Of a DNA stretch of 64,000 nt, positions 58,201-64,000 are shown in pieces (position 1 is the stretch's first letter; each line of letters begins with the position of its first letter). A program made the translations under genes and the position numbers. The notes under the pieces are model-generated. The model was given only the letters and a program-made list of their open reading frames with translations. It was not told the origin of the DNA and searched no databases. Origin of the DNA: Curvularia sp. ZM96 (taxonomy: Eukaryota; Ascomycota; Dothideomycetes; Pleosporales; Pleosporaceae). The stretch is from contig JAJGBQ010000003.1 of NCBI GenBank assembly GCA_022457065.1, forward strand, positions 5,010,820 to 5,074,819, read 5' to 3'.

Positions 58201-59716
58201 GAACGGGGTGACAGTCGTGGTGGTGCCGTACCGGGCATTGATCGAGGACTTGGTTAGCCGAATTGGTAGGTGTGGGGTTGACTGTATGGAGTGGAAGCAT
58301 GGCGAGAACAACCCGGCGTCTGTGGTTGTGGTCAGCGCAGACGTAGCAGGCGACACGACTAGCAACGGCAACTTTTTAGGGTATGCTCGGCTGATGAAGG
58401 ACAAGGGACTGCTGCAGCGGGTAGTAGTGGACGAGTGTCATTTGGTGTTTACCGCACGGCACTGGCGGGACAATCTGCTCAAGGTGAAGAACTTGCGGCT
58501 GCTTGGGTGCCCGATGGTATTGCTGACAGCAACGCTGCCGCCGGTGCAGGAGGGGGCTAGAGGCAAGTATGCTGGTGCGTAACGCGACGTATATCCGGGC
58601 AAGCACAACGCGGCCGAACGCTCGATACTTTGTGTCGTGGTGTCAACGCAAGGCACTAGAAGACACAGCGTTGGTGGTGTGCAAGCGGTGGGCGGAGAAG
58701 CTGCGGCAGTCTAGGCAGAAAGGGGTAGTGTACTGTCTCAGCAAGGGGCAGTGTGAGCGAATGGCTGAGGAGATTGGCTGTGGGTACTATCACGCTGATG
58801 TGGAGGAGCGAGGGGAGCGGCTAGAGGAGTGGGTAGAGCAAGGAGGGCTAATTGTGGCTACGTCGGCACTAGGGACGGGAGTGGACTACGCGGGGATTGT
58901 GTACATCTTGCATGTGGGGATGCCGTGGAGCATGACGGACTTTGCGCAGGCGAGCGGGCGTGGCGGGCGCGGTGGAGAGGCGTTTGAGGTGGTAGTGGTG
59001 GTGGAACATGGAGAGGTGGAGAAGCGAATGGAGCAGGAGAGCGGTGATATTGACGTGCAGGCAATGGGGACGTTTTTAATTGGGAGTGGGTGCCGTCGGG
59101 AGCTAATGAGCTCGTACTTAGACGGGCAAGGGGTAGGGTGTAGGGATATCGATGCGGTGCGGTGTGACCGGTGTGGGGAGGAGAAGACGTGTGGCTTGGG
59201 GAGCACGAGCGTTGGGCACAAGAGTGGGCGGTAGTAGAGGAAATGTTTACGGAGCTGCGGGGTGGGTGTGCGATCTGCTGGGTAGTAGGGCAGCAGTTTG
59301 TGACAAAGGAGGAAGAGCAGTGGAAGAAGCACTGGGTGCTGGGGTGCTCGGCGTGGGAGAGGGCGTCCGGGGCGGATGCTGACAAGTTCCGGAAGAAGAT
59401 TTTAGATCGGACCGTTAAAAATAACTGTCGGCGGTGCTGGGTAAGTCAGAAGTACTGCGCAACAGGGGAGGGGATGGAGAATCGGTGTCAGTGGCCGAAC
59501 GTAGTGATACCGCTAGCATATGCAGCGCGGTTGACACGGGTTGGGATTCAGACGATTCGAGAGGCAGGATTTGGAGAGATGGGAGACGATGCATATGCAG
59601 CATGGCTTGGTAGGAGGAGTAGAGAAGAGGTGTGGGGGCAGGTGTTTACGAACGCAATGGTGGTAGGGATCCGACTAGTGCTGAAGCTTGTAGAGGGTGA
59701 TGGCGCTGTAGAGTAA
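55270..59716 (+). CDS. Telomere-linked RecQ-type helicase C, nearly intact but with small frame breaks
   Basis: About 1,480 codons from the ATG at 55270. (1) N terminus: OrsD (DUF3505)-like zinc-finger region, FGVLVCKQHC...HLLEQH, then CKSCEFLT. (2) Middle (~56.0-57.9 kb): SGQPARGSEIVTMR, YHKSQSQW, LHTLDYRHTAVG and GNYSVSID, a tyrosine-recombinase-like order of R, K, H/R and Y. (3) RecQ motor: GGGKS (motif I, ~58155), VVPYRAL (Ia), VVDECH (II), LTATLPP (III), ATSALGTGVDYAG (V), QASGRGGRGG (VI), then a Cys-rich tail. The frame is broken by small indels at 55.70-55.77 kb (two that compensate), ~58.56 kb next to a G5 run, and ~59.18 kb. No RIP-type stops. Such genes lie next to telomeres and are linked to telomere maintenance when telomerase fails. 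Real decay or assembly errors could explain the breaks. Confidence 0.85.
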
Positions 59717-62700
59717 TAGTAAGTAGACTTAGGTAGCATAGAAAGAAAGAAAGAAACATATACCCGTTAACAGCTAAGAGAGAGGCGTTGATAGAAGGTA
59801 GAGGGTAAAAGAGGCGACAAGATAAGTAATCTGACATGGTGGGGCGCGGGACTTGAAGTCAGAAGTAGACTACGTACTTAAGGGGAAGAGAGTAAGAGCA
59901 GGAAAGGGAAGAGAGTAAGAGCAGGAAAAGCAAGATAGAGAGAATGGAGACTAGGTTAGGGAGGTGGTATTTAGAGAGAGATTTAGTAAGACTAGGGGGA
60001 ACCCGTTACCCGTAAGAATAGAGCGGTCGCTAGAACGAGTACAAGAAGATAGATAAGATAGCAAAACGCGGGCCCGAACCGCTTTGTGTTTAGTTTGTGG
60101 GTTGACGGAGTCAAGACATGGTTAGGGAGCTAGGTTTAAGTAAGGGTTAGGGTTATAGTATTTAGAGAGAAGAGGGAGTAGATAAGTAGAGAGGGGGAGG
60201 GAGAAAGTAGTAGAAGAGAAATATAATAATAAAACCCGGGCCCGAACCGCTTTGTGTTTAGTTTGTGGGTTGACGAAGTCAAGATAGAGTTGGCGTTGCT
60301 AGATTTAGTAGGAGAGGAGAGAGGTTAGATAGGTAGTTGGGGGAAGGGGAAGGGGCGGGCGGAATGAGTTCAAGAAGAGAAATAAGATAGCAAAACCCGG
60401 GCCCGAACCGCTTTGTGTTTAGTTTGTGGCTAGACGGGAGTTCAGATAGAGCTAGATAGATGGTATTCAGGGAGAGAGAGAGTGGAGAGAAGAAGAGCAA
60501 ATAAAAGAAAGGTGTAACCGCTAACCGCTAACCGCTTAGGTGTTATAGAGTAGGAGAGGAAGAGAAGAAAGAGAGAGAGATATGGGCTAAAGGCTAAGGG
60601 GTTAGGTAAGGCGGATAAGGAGAGGACTTATACAGAACGCGGAGCGTAACAGAAGATAAGATGGCTTATCTAAGTAAGAAGAGAGATAGAGGCAGGGATA
60701 GGAGAGAAAGTAGAAGAAGGTAAGAAAAGAAAAGAAGATGGCGAAACCCGGGCGCGAACGGCTTTGTGTTTACTTTGTCGATAGATTAAGTAAGGATAGG
60801 GTTAGGGAGCTAGATTTATAGAAGGGTTAGGGTTACCGTGTTTAAGGAATAGGGGGGATGATGTAAGTAGAGGGTAAGTAAGAAGAGAGATACAGGTAGT
60901 AGAAGAAGAGAAGAGAAGAAAAGAAGATAGCGAAACGCAGGCCCAAAGCGCTTTGTGTTTACTTTGTCAATGGACTAAGCAAGGACAGGGTTAGGGTTAC
61001 CGTGTTAGAGGAGTAGGGAGACTTGGGTAGAAGATAGAGAGAGAAGGCGACTACTAAGGCGTACAAGAGAGGCCCCATTCAAGCTCAAGCATAGAGCCGC
61101 CGTCGGAACGAGTAAAAGAAGCGAGGTGATTACGTAAGCTAGGGAGTGAAAGAGGAGATGAAAAAGAAGAGAGAAAACCCCGGCCCGAACCCGTCAGGTG
61201 TCACAAGATAGAATGTAAGCGCGAAGCTAGGGTCAGTAGTAGCAACAGTAAGTACAGTACAAACAAGGTAGAAAAACGGCATAGATGTGAGGTATGGGGG
61301 CAGGTGTTGACGAATGCAATGGTAGTAGGGATTCAACTAATACTTAAGATTTAGGGTAGATAAGCTATAGAGAGTGGAAGAAGAGAGATAGAGAGATATA
61401 TGCGGAGCTAAGCCGTCGGTGTCACAGAAGTAGAGAGATATGCGGAGCTAAGCCGTCGGTGTCACAGAAGTAGAGAGATATGCGGAGCTAAGCCGTCGGT
61501 GTCACAAGAGTAGAGAGATATAGAGAGATTAGAGAGAGAAGAGGTTTTGAGTATAGACTTGGGCAGAACGCGGAGCGTAATAGAAGCGTATATAGAGAAA
61601 GACTTGGGCAAAATGCAGAGCGTAATAGAAGAAGGTAGATAGAGAGTTAGGGGGCTAATATTTAGAGATAGTGAGGGAGCTGACTTGGAGGGGCTCGGAC
61701 TGTCAAGTCAGAAGGTAGAGAGTACGTAGAAGAAAGAACTAGTTGCCCGTTCAAGCAAAACTGCAGAAAGAAGAAGCAATTGATAGAAAAGAAGATAGTA
61801 ACACCCGGACCCGAACCGCTTTGTGTTTAGTTTATAGCTTAATAGATTGAGATAGAATAAGAATGCTAGTATTTGGAGCGAGAGTAGGTTACGTAAGCGG
61901 GGGGGAATAGATTAAGAGAAGAGAAGAAAAGAAAGGTAAAAAGAGTAAAAAGAGAGGTTACGTGGTATAGAAAAGATGGGAAAGAGAAAATAGAAGATAG
62001 TAGATGGGAATATAATTTTGAGCTGAGTTGTGGTTATAGATAGAAAGTAGTAAGGGAATAGAAAGATAAATTGTAGATATTAACAGAATAGAAGGGTAAA
62101 TAGCCGATATTCACAGACTGGAAGAGCAAGTAGCAGGGTTAGGGTTCTGGTATTTGGGGGGAGAATCGTGAGTTTTTGGGACGGTAGAAGCGAAAGTGAG
62201 GATATTTAAGTATAGAAAGAAAAAGGCTTTTATTATTATTATGATTTAAGGAATATAGAGTTACAATTCCGGTTTTTAAGAAGAGAAGAGGGTAGCTATC
62301 AGGGGAGGGCGAAAGATAGAATAGGTTAAGCTATGTAATTTGGCGGGTAGACGAGTGTATTTGGATAGAAAGATTATTATTTTACAAAAGAAAGAAAAGA
62401 CTTGGAAGCTACAAAAAGTAGTTTAAAAGTACTATTTTGCAGATTTTGTAGACGATTTGGATAAAATCGTAGCAAATTTGCAAAAATTGATGTAATTGAG
62501 TGTGATTTGTGGATAGATTATAAACAGAGAGTAATATGGAAAGGGTAGAGGGAAAACGCGTTACCCGTTAGGGCAGAACCGCCGGCGGAACGAGTGAAAG
62601 AAGATAGATAAGATAGCAAAACGCGGGCGGGAACGGCTTTGTGTTTAGTTTGCGGGTTGACGAAGTCAAGATAGGGTTAGGGTTATCGTATTTAGAGAGA

Positions 62701-63807
62701 GATGGTAGAGTCAAGAGAGAAAAGAGAAGAAAGAAGAAAAAGAAGAAGATAGAGACCCGGGCCGAGCGCGTTGATGAGACAAGATAGAAGAGAAGATTTA
62801 GGAAAGATATATAGAGCTAAGGTAGTAGAGTAGATATAAAGAGTAGCAAAAGGATATCAATTATTGCAAGTAGATAGAAATCATAGTAAATAGATGTAAA
62901 GAATTAAGATTTGCTAAGAAGAGAGAGGTAAAAGAGAATAAGGAGAGGGGCATATGTAGAGCTTAGCAGTTTGTAGTATAGAATTAGAAAGTTGAGCAGA
63001 TTTACTAGAATTAAGAGTAAGGGAAAGAGGGGGAAGGTAGGAGAAAAGAGATTAGAGAAGCAAAAGGAAAAGGCGTTGCCCGTTAGGGTAGGAGTGCAGT
63101 TAGAACGAGTAAAAGAAGATAGATACGATAGCAAAACGCGGGCGGGAATGGCTTTGTGTTTAGTTTGTAGGTTGACGGAGTTAAGATATAATTAGAGAGG
63201 TAGGTTTGAGCAAGGGTTAGGGTTATGGTGTTTGAGAAGAGGGGAGAGAGAGAAGTTAGGGGTAAGGGCAAGGGGCGGCTAGAGTTAGTTAAAGAAGCGA
63301 AATAAGATAGCAAAACGCGGGCGGGAATAGCTTTATGTTTAGTTTGTGGGTTGACGAAGTGAAGAGAGGGTTAGGGAGCTGGATTTGAGCGAGGGTTAGG
63401 GAGCTAGTATTTAAAGAGAGGGTGAGAGAGAAGAGGTAGTTAGGTAAGCTAGAAGAAGAGGAAGAGTGAAGAAGAGATAGTAGCAAGAATATAAGGAGTA
63501 GAAGAAAGAAAATAAGAAAGGGTAAGGCGGGTAGGACGGCGTTGTGTTTTGTTTATAGGTAAATAGAGTTAAGGCAGGGTTAGGGAGGTATATTTACGCG
63601 AGGGTTAGGGTTACCGTATTTAGGGAGAGATTACGTAAACAGGGAGGGGGTGAAGGAGAAGAAAGAGAAAAGGGTAGGGCAAGGCGTTACGGGCAAGGAT
63701 AGAACGGGGAGTAGAACGCGTGCAAGAAGGAAAGGGAGGGAGAGAAGAAAGAAAGCAAGCAAGAAAGAAAAGAGATGAACATCAACCCGGCCCGAACCGC
63801 TGTGTGG
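59717..63807 (+). repeat. Telomere-proximal subtelomeric repeats, purine-rich
   Basis: A loosely repeated unit of 150-200 bp recurs about ten times (clearest at ~60065, 60235, 60395, 60745, 60930, 61803, 62612, 63133, 63312, 63785). Its core is CCCGGGCCCGAACCGCTTTG followed by TGTTTAGTTTGTGGGTTGACG, then TTAGGGAGCTAGATTT and a GAGA-rich filler. The plus strand is strongly purine (GAGAAGA) throughout. No protein gene is supported here; the minus-strand ORFs are translations of the skewed repeats. Confidence 0.85.
61391..61510 (+). repeat. Three-copy 40-bp tandem repeat
   Basis: Three adjacent copies of a unit containing GATATGCGGAGCTAAGCC and GTCGGTGTCACAGAAGT, practically identical, inside the subtelomeric block. 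Confidence 0.92.
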
Positions 63808-63937
63808 TTAGGGTTAGGGTTAGGGTTAGGGTTAGGGTTAGGGTTAGGGTTAGGGTTAGGGTTAGGGTTAGGGTTAGGGTTAGGGTTAGGGTTAGGGTTA
63901 GGGTTAGGGTTAGGGTTAGGGTTAGGGTTAGGGTTAG
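63808..63937 (+). repeat. Telomere, (TTAGGG)21
   Basis: 21 perfect TTAGGG hexamers plus TTAG, in the orientation expected for a right chromosome end. It follows directly on a last copy of the CCCGAACCGC subtelomeric core. Confidence 0.98.
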
Positions 63938-64000
63938 TCGTTGGGTTAACCTTAGCAATACGTAACTGATGAGTTCTCGTAACAGGACGCAATTAACCTA
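63938..64000. other. Non-chromosomal tail: probable sequencing-adapter remnant
   Basis: After the telomere comes TCGTTGGGTTAACCTT and, at 63954-63969, AGCAATACGTAACTGA. From memory this equals the start of the bottom strand of the Oxford Nanopore ligation adapter, in the orientation seen at read 3' ends. The remaining ~30 nt match nothing I know and may be noisy adapter or the start of an opposite telomere (ends AATTAACCTA). Confidence 0.75.

Noticed and set aside
58858..59739. Minus-strand ORFs of 148-175 codons opposite helicase C
   Set aside because: Shadows of GC-rich coding sequence; the plus strand carries the helicase motifs V and VI.
60279..63486. Several 65-76 codon minus-strand ORFs in the subtelomere
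   Set aside because: Produced by the pyrimidine-rich minus strand of the repeats (Ser/Leu/Pro-rich); no independent support.
63687..63992. ORFs of repeated PN, RV or GL residues over the telomere
   Set aside because: Direct translations of TTAGGG repeats.

Overview
The window is the right-hand end of a chromosome from a filamentous ascomycete. I infer a pleosporalean dothideomycete from gene style: 44-90 bp introns, a CYP61 sterol desaturase, several uncharacterised filamentous-fungal membrane-protein families and RIP-type C-to-T/G-to-A decay of transposons. It ends in 21 perfect TTAGGG repeats (63808-63937). The last ~60 nt after the telomere look like leftover sequencing adapter, not chromosome.

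Layout. 1-30.9 kb is mostly unmutated DNA with sparse genes among dead transposons: a partial ZNFX1/Hrr1-like helicase (-), a pogo relic with an (ACT)63 microsatellite, a three-exon BTB gene (-), a truncated gene fragment, a methyltransferase, a cysteine-rich secreted protein (-), a small hypothetical gene, an NAD-dependent epimerase-like gene (-), a frameshifted seven-blade WD40 gene (-), a RIP-killed Tc1 element with perfect 29-bp inverted repeats, an SDR pseudogene, a five-exon CYP61/ERG5 paralogue, a second pogo relic, a gene with one nonsense codon, a decayed gene (-), a 148-bp tandem repeat and a multi-exon membrane protein.

31.3-50.3 kb is transposon territory. Gypsy-1 (31339-38760, coding on -) is complete: two 486-bp LTRs and a 5-bp AGTAG target duplication, heavily RIP-mutated. 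It carries an extra ORF in antisense near its 3' LTR. An intact two-exon membrane gene (-) sits at 38988-40186. Gypsy-2 (40934-50316, +) lacks its 3' end and holds two nested pogo-like elements. One (44581-46442) is RIP-dead but exactly collinear with its relative; the other (46559-48413) is intact, with a full 550-residue transposase.

50.3-63.9 kb is built of telomeric units. Unit B (50317-54616) starts abruptly inside the gypsy-2 integrase and holds a RIP-dead, 3'-truncated telomere-linked helicase. Unit C (54617-telomere) starts abruptly inside that helicase with a related left-end sequence. It holds a second, divergent and hardly mutated telomere-linked RecQ-type helicase (55270-59716), then ~4 kb of purine-rich subtelomeric repeats and the telomere. 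A third homologous left segment (A, 40420-40933) lies further in. The helicase contains an N-terminal OrsD-like zinc-finger region, a middle region with a tyrosine-recombinase-like residue pattern, and a C-terminal RecQ motor. This stacked arrangement is the most interesting part of the window. No tRNA, rRNA or CRISPR was seen.
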